Part shown: in pieces, positions 20,218-28,852 of the stretch
How the letters are laid out: each line of letters opens with the position of its first letter
Position numbering within the stretch: the stretch's first letter is position 1
The notes under the pieces: model-generated
Database searches by the model: none
Told to the model about the DNA's origin: nothing
Seen by the model: only the letters and a program-made list of their open reading frames with translations
Translations under genes and position numbers: made by a program
Assembly: GCA_025349905.2 (NCBI GenBank)
Contig: MU624719.1
Coordinates: 1-28,852, forward strand
Direction of reading: 5' to 3'
Source of the DNA: Blastocladiella britannica
Taxonomy: Eukaryota; Blastocladiomycota; Blastocladiomycetes; Blastocladiales; Blastocladiaceae
DNA length: 28,852 nt

Positions 20218-20425
20218 ATATATTATCGTATTTAACGGATGGAAGAGGCCGGTTGTTGACATTTAAAAAAAAAATTCTTCTCAGGTGATCCCATCACTGC
20301 AGTGAGCAGTGTCCGCCATTTGCTTTTTACTCGTATTCACGCACTTACTTGCTCACTCACACAAAGAAAGAATATAGACTTTCACATCTTTTTTTCTTGC
20401 CGTGATTGAAAAAGAGACAAACGCC
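20218..20425. promoter_or_regulatory. Divergent spacer between eIF3d and the K+ channel gene
   Basis: 208 bp between the start codons must serve both genes. It has an AT-rich stretch next to the eIF3d start (20215-20240) and a pyrimidine-rich stretch before the channel ATG. No specific factor site can be named. Confidence 0.4.
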
Positions 20426-23400
20426 ATGACATCCCAGGCTCATGCAGTGCCTCCTGACGCCCGGATCCGCGGCACTCATGTAGATCCGCTCCCTCCCCTG
20501 CCCGGATCAGCGACTGAATCGACGCACCAACAGCAGCATGCAGGTTCACGGCCGAGTTCGCCGCTCGTGCGGTCCTCCATTCTCGACACTGTCATGCAGA
20601 CCACAGCCACCACCCCTTCGCCTCCTTCGAGCGATGAGACCACTCGATATCCGCTGTCTGCGTCGGCCGCGGCTGCTGGGAAACCACGCTACTCGCTTCC
20701 AGGAAACACGGCATTGCATTCAAACAGGTCCTCGTCCAATCCCCAGTTGCTCATCTCCCCTACCGGCGGCGTGAGCATCCTGTCGCCTGGTCCAATCAGT
20801 AGTAGCGAGCACGCACCGCTCGTGTTCCCTGCCCCCAACAAGCTCTCGGCATCCTTCAATTCCTTGGGTCCCGCGTCACTCTATCAGCGCACGACCGTCG
20901 AAGGCCAGAGCGGGAACGGCGCCAGCCCCTTTGGAGCGCGGCAGATTGGGGAGAAATGCGCGCTTGCTCCGCCTGCTGAATCGCCATCGCTTCCGCAACC
21001 TCACTCTGTTACCCAGCAGCAGCAGCAGGCACTGCCTACATCGCTTTCGCAGCGATTTGGAGCTGTCACTCGCATCCTCTCCAAAGGCGCACGGCAGCGG
21101 CCAACGTCACCGGACGACTCGGCCGAGCGGGGCAGGCGGATCTCGATGCTTTCTTCTGGCGACAAGAGCAACAGGTCGCATGGAGACACTGTTTTTAGCC
21201 AGCACAATAGCGGCCCGCACTCGGGATCGCGGTGGTCGCTCATTTCGATCCGATCCTTTCGCGGTCTTCCCAATTGGCCCGAGCACCCACATGGCTCGCC
21301 GGGGGGCTGGGAGCACTGGAGAGGGATTGTACACATCATGCTGACGCGACCCGACAGCTCGCGCTCGGCATTTATCATCCACCATATCATGCTCTCTTTC
21401 GTCATTATATCTGTGGTCCTCATGGTTGTTGGTATGTTTCTTTCTTATTTCACTCAATGAAATCGGCATGGTGTTGAATGATATAATACAGAGTCCTATG
21501 TATATACTATGACAATCAGCGACTACGATTTCTCGCTCCCATTGCTAATCTTGGAGTGCATCACCAACGGCGGCCTCACGCTCGAGTATGTCCTGCGTAC
21601 CATTACCTGGGATCCGCGGCTGTATCGGCGCTTCTACCGTTCTGTCCATAGCTGGACAGACGCACTGGCGCTATTTCCATTCTGGGCACATATTTTCAAA
21701 TCGCTTTTAGAAGGTGAGGATCCGGCCTTGAACCTCATGACCGTGAATGGGTGGAAGATTTTACAAGTGTGCCGAGTCATGTGCGTGTTGTCTCCTTTTT
21801 CATTTTTGGGAGTTCACTGATACTTTTTTTGGTTACATTTTTGCAGTCGCCTCTTCAAAATTGTGCGATCCTCAGCGCAATTGCGACTTGCTGCTCGAGC
21901 GTTGAAAAAGTCTCGCGACGGCATTCTCATGCTCTTGTTTATTTTCGCCTTGGGTATGGTATAACCTTTTTGGGTATTATTGGGAACATTGGATACTCAC
22001 AAATATGGTGAATGATATTGACAGCAATTACATTCTTCTCGAGCTTAATTTACATGGCCGAATCCCAAACATGTCAGCTAGGGCCCCAGGGGTACCTTGT
22101 TTACAACTGGCCGCCAGACATGGTCGGTGTTCGATGCTCATTCCAGTCCATTGTCGAGTACGCAATTTCCCTTTTTCCATTCATTCCAATCATGGTTGCT
22201 GACCTAATATATTCTTGTGCTATAGTGGGATGTGGTGGGTATGGATGGACATGACTTTCAAATTTTTTTTTTTTGGGTTCCATGAACAGGGAAATCGCAA
22301 AACTCACACCATGATTCCAATGTTATAGTGCATTGTGACAATCACGTACGTATTTTATTGAATGCACTTCCAATTATCGCATGAAACCCTGACATTGTAC
22401 ATCTGACAATAGGACCACTGGCTACGGAGACTCGGTGCCCAAGAGTGCATTGGGAAAGATCGTTGGTGGATTCACCATGCTGGTACGTACTATTTATCCC
22501 TGGTATGGATCAAACGTCCGCCCAACCGACAAAAAGGAACTATAGACTGCAGTGAGCATGTTCTCGTTCCCGATTTCCATCTTTTCGCAATCGCTTGCCG
22601 AAGTGTACCGCGAGCATCGCCAGCACAAGACAACTATGGCCGCGGTGCAGTCGCGCCTCCGGAACCAAGGAATGGACCGCAAGGCATCCATGTCGGCATA
22701 TGCAGCGCGCGGTGCCGACGCGATCATGACTGCAGGCCAAAGCCAAGATGCGTCCTCGGTCCAGAATTTGCGCCAGGCGCCGCCAAACCCAAACGAGCCC
22801 AGACTCAGTACCGGAGCAACCATCAACTTCCAAGGCTCGATTCGCGACCTCGCCAGCTCGCTCCGGAACCTCGACATGGCTGGTATGCCTCCCGTCACCG
22901 CTACCGCTGCCATGGCTGCGCAAGGAAACCCATTCCAGGGGCGGCTCAGTGTGGCTCCTGCCACAGGCGCATCTTCTTTGAGTTTACTGGCTCCCGCCGG
23001 TCAAATGCCTCCCAGTCCGCTTGGGACCGCAGTTCCGCTGAGCATTGGCGGCCCCAATACCGGTCTCCCTCCGCCGCCGCCCGGGATCGCCAATATACCC
23101 CCTCCGCTTTCAATGGGGGGTCAGGGAGCCTCGCCGCCGACCGGGTTTGGGTACATGCGCATGATATCCACGTCCGGGTTTCCGTACGCACCAGGGACCA
23201 CTCCGTTTGCGGGCGCGGTGGGTTCCGCGTCAGCCAAACTGGAGGAAACGGCGGCAATCTTGGAGCAGTGCTTTGAGCGGTGCACGCGGGAGCTGGAGCA
23301 GGTCAAGTCATCTGTCGAGGATCTCACGGCGCTTCTGGGCGAGCTGCACCACATGACGGGTAGACACACGATCAATGCGCGGACCGCCAACGATAGTGCG

Positions 23401-23754
23401 GCCGCTCGCGTCCGGTACCTCGAGAACCGGATCGAGCAGCTCCAGGGCGACATTGCCATTCTCACGGGCACAGCCCGGACGCCCCCCGGTCTGGGCGGCA
23501 GCCTGGCTCGGGCTCGAAAAGCGTCCAACCAGATGACCAGTGGAGGAGTTCCGACACTTGGCATTGCCCAAAGCACTGACGGGAACGTCGTTTTGGTCTT
23601 GGATGACGAGCATGATCAGCACCACCAGCAACAGGCGGCGTCTTCGCTCAGTCCTCCTGCTGGCATGACCAGGAACTCTTCTGTGCTCAGTTTTCGGCGG
23701 TCGTTTCTCGGGCTGAGCGGGCAGCCGTGTGATCCTGCGTCGAAATCGAAATGA
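20426..23754 (+). CDS. Voltage-gated potassium channel, Shaker-type core
   Basis: Eight exons give 947 aa: 20426-21431, 21492-21780, 21847-21953, 22025-22157, 22226-22238, 22329-22345, 22413-22482 and 22546-23754. Residues 1-~310 are Ser/Pro/Gln-rich and probably disordered; no T1 tetramerisation domain is seen. S1 to S6 follow. S4 is RVIRLFKIVRSSAQLR, with basic residues at 430, 433, 436, 439 and 445, every third position. S5 runs into FFSSLIYMAES, then the turret, the pore helix DGMWWCIVTIT and the filter TTGYGD (523-528), which fixes K+ selectivity. S6 has FSFPISIFSQSL, one Pro in place of PVP. The C-terminal tail has a coiled coil (about 770-830) and low complexity. Exons 5 and 6 are microexons of 13 and 17 nt. 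The channel would repolarise the plasma membrane in response to voltage. Confidence 0.93.
22226..22345 (+). other. Two pore-helix microexons (13 and 17 nt)
   Basis: 22226-22238 encodes the end of D plus GMWW; 22329-22345 encodes CIVTI and part of T. They are separated by a 90-nt intron and flanked by introns of 68 and 67 nt. All four boundaries have GT/AG ends, and the joined frame gives the canonical pore sequence before TTGYGD. Confidence 0.85.
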
Positions 23755-23808
23755 TTTTTTTCTATCAATTTCTCTGACTGAAATTCAATTTCCCAAATCA
23801 GTCGATAA

Positions 23809-26019
23809 ATGACGATATCATTCTTGGTCGCAGCTCTTGCCGTATTATTCATCTCGGCAGCACCCCGCAGCTCTGCTTCGACAGACGTTGCGTTATTGTC
23901 GTCACCAGGTATAAACTCTCATAATTATTAACCAGATCAACAAAGTCGCTGACCATATTTGCCTATTTGTCAACAGCATTCATCCCGTGCGACTGTGATC
24001 TTAATTCCTTGTGCGATCCGGCGTGCTGCTGTGATGCCGACTGTGCAGGGCAATCATGCAGTTCCAACTCGCTTTCCAGTGCATTAGACGGTGCTACGCG
24101 GAGTTGCGTGGGTTCTGTGGTTGGCATGTCTCTATGGGCATCCAACGCACTTGGCATGTCCGCTGCAAACGCCTCATCGATATGCGTTGTGCACAGCAAT
24201 AGTATGTTTGTTTATTTACCATGATTGAATGGTGGCATTGACCAACAACAACACCTAGGTCCGGCGCAAGGAGATTTTTTTGCCAGTACTCCCTCATTGC
24301 TCGGGGATGCGAGTTCATTCAAGGCGGCGGTTGGCGACCCATTACTGGTCCAGTCTCCATCAATTGCTTCCACAGCATCATATTTTGTAAATTGCCTTTT
24401 TTTCACATTTTTGAGAACGGACGGATTGACCCAATGCCAAATTTCAGCCAGGAGATATCATTGTCACTTCTTCCGACAGCAATCTGGGAATTCCCAGCGC
24501 CTTGTCAACAGGCCTCATTGGATCCACATCAACTCAGTGCGCCGATGCCATGCCAATTCGTGCGTCTATACTGTTTTTATATGCAGCAGTTTTACTTGTC
24601 TTACCCTTTGATAATGCAGACTTCCTCGCACCAACTACGTCCACTTGCACGCGTGACCTGAGCGCACTGTCGTCGCTCTGCGCGGCCAACGCCTCCCTTG
24701 ATCTGGGCATGTATTTGAAGCAACTGGCAGCAGTGACGGTGGCTCCCGCCAATAGCAGCAGCAGCTCCTTGAGCCCCATGTCCAAAGTGCCCGTCACAGT
24801 CAATGCCCCCTGGTCGTGTCCGAGCAGCGGATCCTCGCCTTGCTCAATGTCACTTACCACCGCGCCGCCGACACTCAACGCTTCGTCACTGATCTGCTCC
24901 AACATTGTTTCGCACCTTCATATCAGCATCTACTATCAGAATGCCGGTATTATTGGCGAGAACGGGTTAAATCTCACGCGCATTGTTGTCAATTGGGCTG
25001 CCGAAAATTGGGATCCGAGCATTTTTGTCAATCCGGTTTTTGCCCAGACATTTGGAGTCGCGTGGGTTGCAGAGTCGAGCAACGTACGCTTTTTTTTTTG
25101 GTCTGTAGTCCGCCAATTGTACGCTGATCCCGAAAAAAAATTGCAGAAAAATACAACGAGCAGCAGCAATGCAACCACGATAACCACGTGGCGGTCGGGG
25201 AACCCAGGGTACCAGCCAGGTCTTCCAGCCCTGTTCCTCGCGCGCACCTCAGCATCGCTCCCTGCAACTCCATCCGCGCTGCTTCTCCCGGCCCCAGACA
25301 CAGTGACGGGCCAGTGCACGTCCGGATCCATGGGCAGCATGAGCGCAGTGACCGCCGTCAACGGCACGCTCACCGCTAGTCCGTTTGCAGGGTATCGAAC
25401 GGGGTTGCTCGGATCCGCGACCATATGGGGTGGAGTTGCGGTGCGGTATGCCACGGACACGTCGACGCACTGCCTAGTCCCGATTGCCGGTACAGCGCAG
25501 CAGCTGACCGCAGGTACGACAGCGTGCACTGTCATTCAGACCTGGGCCAGCGCCACGCTCGATGCGCTCACGCATGTTGGCGTATTTGGCAATGCCACGG
25601 TTGACACTGCAGCGAGCAACACCAATACCACCAGTACGCAATGGACGCCGATCGTGCGAGTTGCAGCAGCATTACCGTTGGCAGCATCGCAGTACGCGTG
25701 TCCCGTATCCACCGTGTACCAAATCGACGTGGCGTGGGGTGACACGGGCCCCGCCAGTGCTCCGCAGCCAGCGATCTTGGGCATGCGGGTCGCCAGTGGC
25801 CGAGTAGTGGATGCGGCCGCGGCAGCTGCTCGACTGGAGACCGCTTCTGCGAGCCAGTGGGGCGGTTCGACGGCAGCGGTGCGACGAGGCGTGCCCGTCA
25901 GCGTGCGTGTGCGGTGGATACGGGTCTCGCCCGAGTCCGTGGAACTCGCGACTTGGTACCCGCCCGCACCAAGGCTGTTCCCACCTCTTCCCAGGGACTG
26001 GCTGTACCCGTTCGAGTAA
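23809..26019 (+). CDS. Tectonic-family ciliary transition-zone protein
   Basis: Six exons give 633 aa: 23809-23908, 23977-24201, 24259-24386, 24448-24559, 24620-25083 and 25147-26019. Residues 1-~24 are a signal peptide. The Cys cluster CDCDLNSLCDPACCCDADC (38-56) is the Tectonic N-terminal signature. Further family marks are PGDIIVTSSDSN, PIHFLAP..C, NPGYQPGLPAL near the middle, CPVSTVYQIDVAWGDTG near the C-terminus and the WLYPFE end. There is no C-terminal membrane anchor, so it resembles secreted Tectonic-1 or -3 forms. Tectonics work with the MKS/B9 complex at the transition zone and control which membrane proteins enter the cilium. Presence here implies a flagellated stage. Introns at 24560-24619 and 25084-25146 are stop-free multiples of three; I removed them because that restores family motifs and GT/AG ends. 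Confidence 0.9.
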
Positions 26020-26330
26020 AGTGTATATAATTTTGCCAAAATGTATGCATTTCCCGGGTTAAGAACGAGAAAAAGGGGTGGCGGAAAGAAGAGGAGATGG
26101 GGGATCAGTACTTAAGAGAGAAGAAGAATTAAGAAGCAAGTAAAAAGAAAACAAGAGGAAATGGGCACATCGAAAGTTGAGAGAGAAATTGTGTACAATT
26201 GCGACAAAGGAGGGAGGAGAATTAGATAGGAGTGTGCGAAAAAGGGAGCGCGCGACTAAATCTCAAGTCGCAAGCGAGCAAAAGCGCGGATGACGGATGC
26301 GACCGGCGCTGAGGGCATACACGATCCAGT
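26020..26330. other. Convergent intergenic region
   Basis: 311 bp between the Tectonic stop and the stop of the minus-strand membrane protein. The plus strand is purine-rich (runs of GA and AAG between 26065 and 26220). I see no gene in it. Confidence 0.6.
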
Positions 26331-28502
26331 TCATGCCGACCGGTCGGCTTGGAGCGAACTGACGCTCTCGGCGTCGCTGTTGCCGCGGCTACTGCCAGAC
26401 GAAGCACCCGCCTCGTGCAGCTCGGGCACAACCGACACACGCGTCGCTGCAGCGTGTGGGGACAGAGTCGCAGACGCTGGTGCCAGTGGCGGTGACGAGG
26501 GCGAGGCGGTCGACGATCCCTGTGCCGATGCCGACGACGGGCCGTCCGCCGATGGGTCAATCAGCACCATGCGCGGGTTACTGCCCACCTGCTTGAGCGG
26601 CGCGCGCTGCAGCAGCGCCGTCTCCCGGTCACGCGAGTCGATCGACACGCGCGAGACAGTCATGGTGTCCAGTGCCGTGTTGCGGGGAAGACTGCCGTCG
26701 TTGGAGCCCACGGACCGGGGGATCGAGTCATGGTGCGAGGCAACCAGGGTCGTGTAGCTATTGCTGGTGGGGCCGCCGGCAGCAGCAGGGCCACTCATCA
26801 GCGAATCGGCCGACGCTAATGGCGACGACGTGCCGGGAGGGTGCGTCGCGGCAGCCATGGCCGCAAGCGTCCGCGGCGGCACGGCACTGGATGTTGGCGA
26901 TGCGGGCGTGACAAACGACTCGAACGGGCGCGACGACTGTTGCTGCTGCTGCTGCTGCTGCAGGGAGGAAGGTCTTGGCGCGAATGCGAGGGAGAGCATG
27001 CTTGGACGCGAACCCGCTTCCAACCCAGAGCTGAATGTCGCAGGGGAAACGGCAGCACCGAGGGAAGCGGACGTTGGCGTGGAGCCCGGGAATGACTGCT
27101 GCTGCTGCTGCGCCGGAGTACGTGGCGACCCGTCGGGAACAGGCCGCATACCAAGTGCATCGATGGTGGCCGAAATGTCGTCGTCATCGTCGTCCGAGGG
27201 CTCGATCGACTTTTTCAGCGCGAGCTTGAACGAGTTGGCAATCAGGATCGCCTCGGTGGACGAGATGGCGCCGGAAACAGGGGCCGCGACCAGGCGCTGT
27301 GGTTGATGCGGCGATCCATTGCTGGAAGGAAGCCCCCGGAGGCCAGCGGGAACGGGCGATGACGACGGCGCATCCCCAGCGGGCACGTACAACGCGTCGG
27401 CATCGCTGCCAATCTTGCGCATTTTGTTGTAAGGAGACGAACCAGCCGACAGCGTGTCGTTGGACGCGCTGCTTGTCAGTCCATGCGAGGGCATGCCCGA
27501 CGGCGAGCCCGCCGATGCGGCGGCAGCCACCATCACCCCACCGCTCGCCGATCCAGACCGCTTCAGAGCCGTGAGCGAGTCGCCCGACGATGTCCCGGCA
27601 CCGTTGCCACTGCCGCCGCCACCGGGAGAGAGCATGGTGGCCTTGACGGGGCGCGCGCGGTTGCGCTTTCGGTGGCGGCTCACGATAAATCCTCCAGCAA
27701 TCAAGACCAGCAATGCGCTAATGCCCGCAATCAGACCAATCGTCAGCGGCGTGAGTTTGTTGGAGTCGGGTGCCGGTGGAGACGACTGCGATGCCGAGGT
27801 GGCAGAGACAATGGCAGTGACAGTGGCCGTGGAGGCGCGGGTGGGCGAGGACGTTGATGTCGTCGATGTGGACGTGACAGGAGCTAATGAGCGGAGAAAA
27901 ATGTCAGTGGCGTTGTTGAGTTGTTGTGTTCAACGAGTTTTGATGCAGAAGGGGACCGGCCGAGCAGCACGGCGAACGGCGGTAGCACCGTTAAAGCATC
28001 CCAGAGCAGAGGGCCCCAAAAATAATGGAGAGGCACCACCATCAAAAATAAAACTGGAAGACGTACCGGGAGCAATTGTAAATGCAGGCCCGCGACTCAC
28101 AAATGGTACGCTGGGGCTATCGCCGAGCGGAACCACCACGTAAAAATACGGTCCAGGAGTCAACGCCTTGGCATCGAGCATGCGCTGCGTGGACTCGAGC
28201 TTGGTGTCGAGCGTCGACATGAGCAGGCAGTTGGTGGGTTTGTCGCCCGGGCACAAGTACACGTCCACCGAGCCCACGGTGGCAAATGGCGACCACTGCG
28301 AGTTCCAGGAAAGGCGAATGTACGATCCGAGCGGGTACACAGCGTTGGCGACGGGCGACTCGGCGTTGCCGGCCGTGTGGGGGCAGTACGGCGTGTTGAC
28401 CTGGTCCGACGACATACATGACGCAAAGCCGTTGACGAGCGGGCCGGTAAGTGCCACCGAGGACGTGGCGGTGGCCAGGGCGGCCGTCATTGTGCTCGAC
28501 AT
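26331..28502 (-). CDS. Kre9/Knh1-like single-pass membrane glycoprotein with long cytoplasmic tail
   Basis: Exons 28502-28067 and 27883-26331 give 662 aa; the intron is 183 nt, the longest in the window. Residues 1-~30 are a weak signal peptide. The ectodomain has the pattern of the Kre9/Knh1 N-terminal beta-sandwich: NAVYPLGSYIRLSWNS, SVDVYLCPGD, then GPYFYVVVPLGDSP and FTIAP. A short Ser/Thr/Pro-rich stretch (~145-185) should be O-glycosylated. One membrane helix (LTIGLIAGISALLVLIAGGFIV) is followed by RHRKRNR, so the ~440-residue tail is inside. The tail is Ser/Pro/Ala-rich and disordered with poly-Gln runs. This topology resembles wall-integrity sensors, which is inference; no enzyme domain is seen. 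Family assignment is moderate. Confidence 0.75.
26938..26963 (-). repeat. CAG/CTG microsatellite (poly-Gln)
   Basis: Seven or more tandem TGC/CAG triplets encode eight Gln in a row in the cytoplasmic tail of the Kre9-like protein. A shorter run lies near 27097-27111. Triplet repeats of this kind often vary in length between strains. Confidence 0.75.
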
Positions 28503-28852
28503 GGATATTATGATTCGCTGAAATAGTTTGAAAAGTCTGGAAGAGCCGCCGCCTGCTTCGACAACGGATTGGATGACAGCTTAAAAGAAAAAAAACGAAA
28601 AGGCAAGTGCGCTGGGACTCGAGGTATCCGCTTGTATAATACCTTCTTTTGCTTTTATTTGTGCAAAAAGCGCGAGCTGCTTGTGCGTTTATGATGTCTG
28701 TATAAATTCGTTTGCTTGAACACGCCTGTAACAACCAATCCGGAAATCTAAGGAAATGGGAAGAGCTGAAACAACGTGATCTCGATCCTGTACAACTGCT
28801 GCACAGGTATGCCAAAAGGAAAGGCAAATCGAGAGCGAGGAGGGTTGGGGTG
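28503..28852. other. Right edge; upstream region of the membrane protein gene
   Basis: 350 bp to the window end. It must hold the promoter of the minus-strand gene starting at 28502. The left half is AT-rich with A-runs. The right end carries a possible plus-strand exon, listed separately. Nothing else is seen. Confidence 0.45.
28706..28852 (+). CDS. Possible partial exon of a divergent gene
   Basis: A plus frame after the TAA at 28703 stays open to the window edge (49 codons). Part of it reads like real protein (RKWEELKQRDLDPVQLLHR, amphipathic), and GTATGC after 28806 could be a donor. No ATG is visible in this frame. The evidence is weak: composition and the tight gene spacing elsewhere. 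Product unknown. Confidence 0.2.
   Translation, partial: MRLLEHACNNQSGNLRKWEELKQRDLDPVQLLHRYAKRKGKSRARRVGV

Noticed and set aside
17770..20235. Plus-strand open frame of 821 codons antisense to eIF3d and TMEM14
   Set aside because: It mirrors GC-rich coding exons, is extremely Arg/His/Val/Leu-rich, has no domain, and lies opposite two well-identified genes.
24502..26019. A separate gene starting at the internal ATG at 24502-24600
   Set aside because: That reading crosses an intron; upstream exons supply the signal peptide and Cys cluster of the same Tectonic protein.
26938..27111. CAG/CTG runs considered as a CRISPR or other spaced repeat array
   Set aside because: They are simple triplet runs in a coding frame (poly-Gln) with no spacers.
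28117..28827. Minus-strand open frame of 236 codons at the right edge
   Set aside because: It is out of frame with the Kre9-like exon, is rich in Cys/Arg/Ser without pattern, and crosses an AT-rich promoter-like region.
1..28852. Bacterial operon reading with ribosome binding sites
   Set aside because: Conserved proteins are split by GT..AG introns and belong to eukaryotic families.
1..28852. tRNA, rRNA, snoRNA or transposon genes
   Set aside because: I found no cloverleaf, rRNA core, box C/D pair with clear stem, terminal repeats or transposase or reverse transcriptase motifs. The NOP58 intron is too short (70 nt) to hold an obvious snoRNA.

Overview
This is nuclear DNA of a eukaryote. Thirteen protein-coding genes can be read. 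Twelve are split by short introns, most of them 53-71 nt, with GT..AG ends; the coding exons are GC-rich and the introns AT-rich. The set of genes points to a zoosporic (flagellated) fungus, perhaps a blastocladiomycete or chytrid. RIT1, which modifies initiator tRNA, is known from fungi and plants. A Tectonic-family transition-zone protein implies a cilium or flagellum. Next to them are a Shaker-type K+ channel, a Kre9/Knh1-like wall or membrane glycoprotein and a fungal-type methylcrotonyl-CoA carboxylase subunit. The phylum is inference; I could not run a search. The exon models below were joined by hand so that frame, conserved motifs and GT/AG ends agree. Every joined model has an integral number of codons.

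Layout, left to right. 1-325: edge sequence, with a possible exon end in the first 40 bases. 326-2850 (-): myotubularin phosphoinositide phosphatase. 2910-7902 (-): ABCC-type full transporter with a TMD0. 8060-10519 (+): biotin-containing alpha subunit of methylcrotonyl-CoA carboxylase, divergent from the transporter. 10795-12042 (-): intronless gene of unknown function. 12220-13803 (-): RIT1. 13973-15593 (+): NOP58, sharing a 169-bp spacer with RIT1. 15709-16873 (+): syntaxin-8-like SNARE. 16921-17466 (-): small secretory thioredoxin/PDI-like protein. 17545-18099 (-): TMEM14 family. 18148-20217 (-): eIF3d with a large RGG/His-Gly insertion. 20426-23754 (+): voltage-gated K+ channel with two pore microexons. 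23809-26019 (+): Tectonic. 26331-28502 (-): Kre9-like single-pass membrane protein. 28706-28852 (+): possible first part of another gene.

The genes are housekeeping or cell-biology genes packed 47-310 bp apart; they do not form an operon or a single pathway. There are loose themes: translation and ribosome biogenesis (RIT1, NOP58, eIF3d), endomembrane function (myotubularin, syntaxin 8, PDI-like, ABCC) and sensing or motility (Kv channel, Tectonic). I see no mobile element, rRNA, tRNA or CRISPR array, and no evidence for a wholly new system. The most unusual points are the pore microexons of the K+ channel, the RGG-rich eIF3d, six stop-free introns of length 3n, a 31-nt intron, and an uORF whose stop overlaps the start codon of the carboxylase gene.
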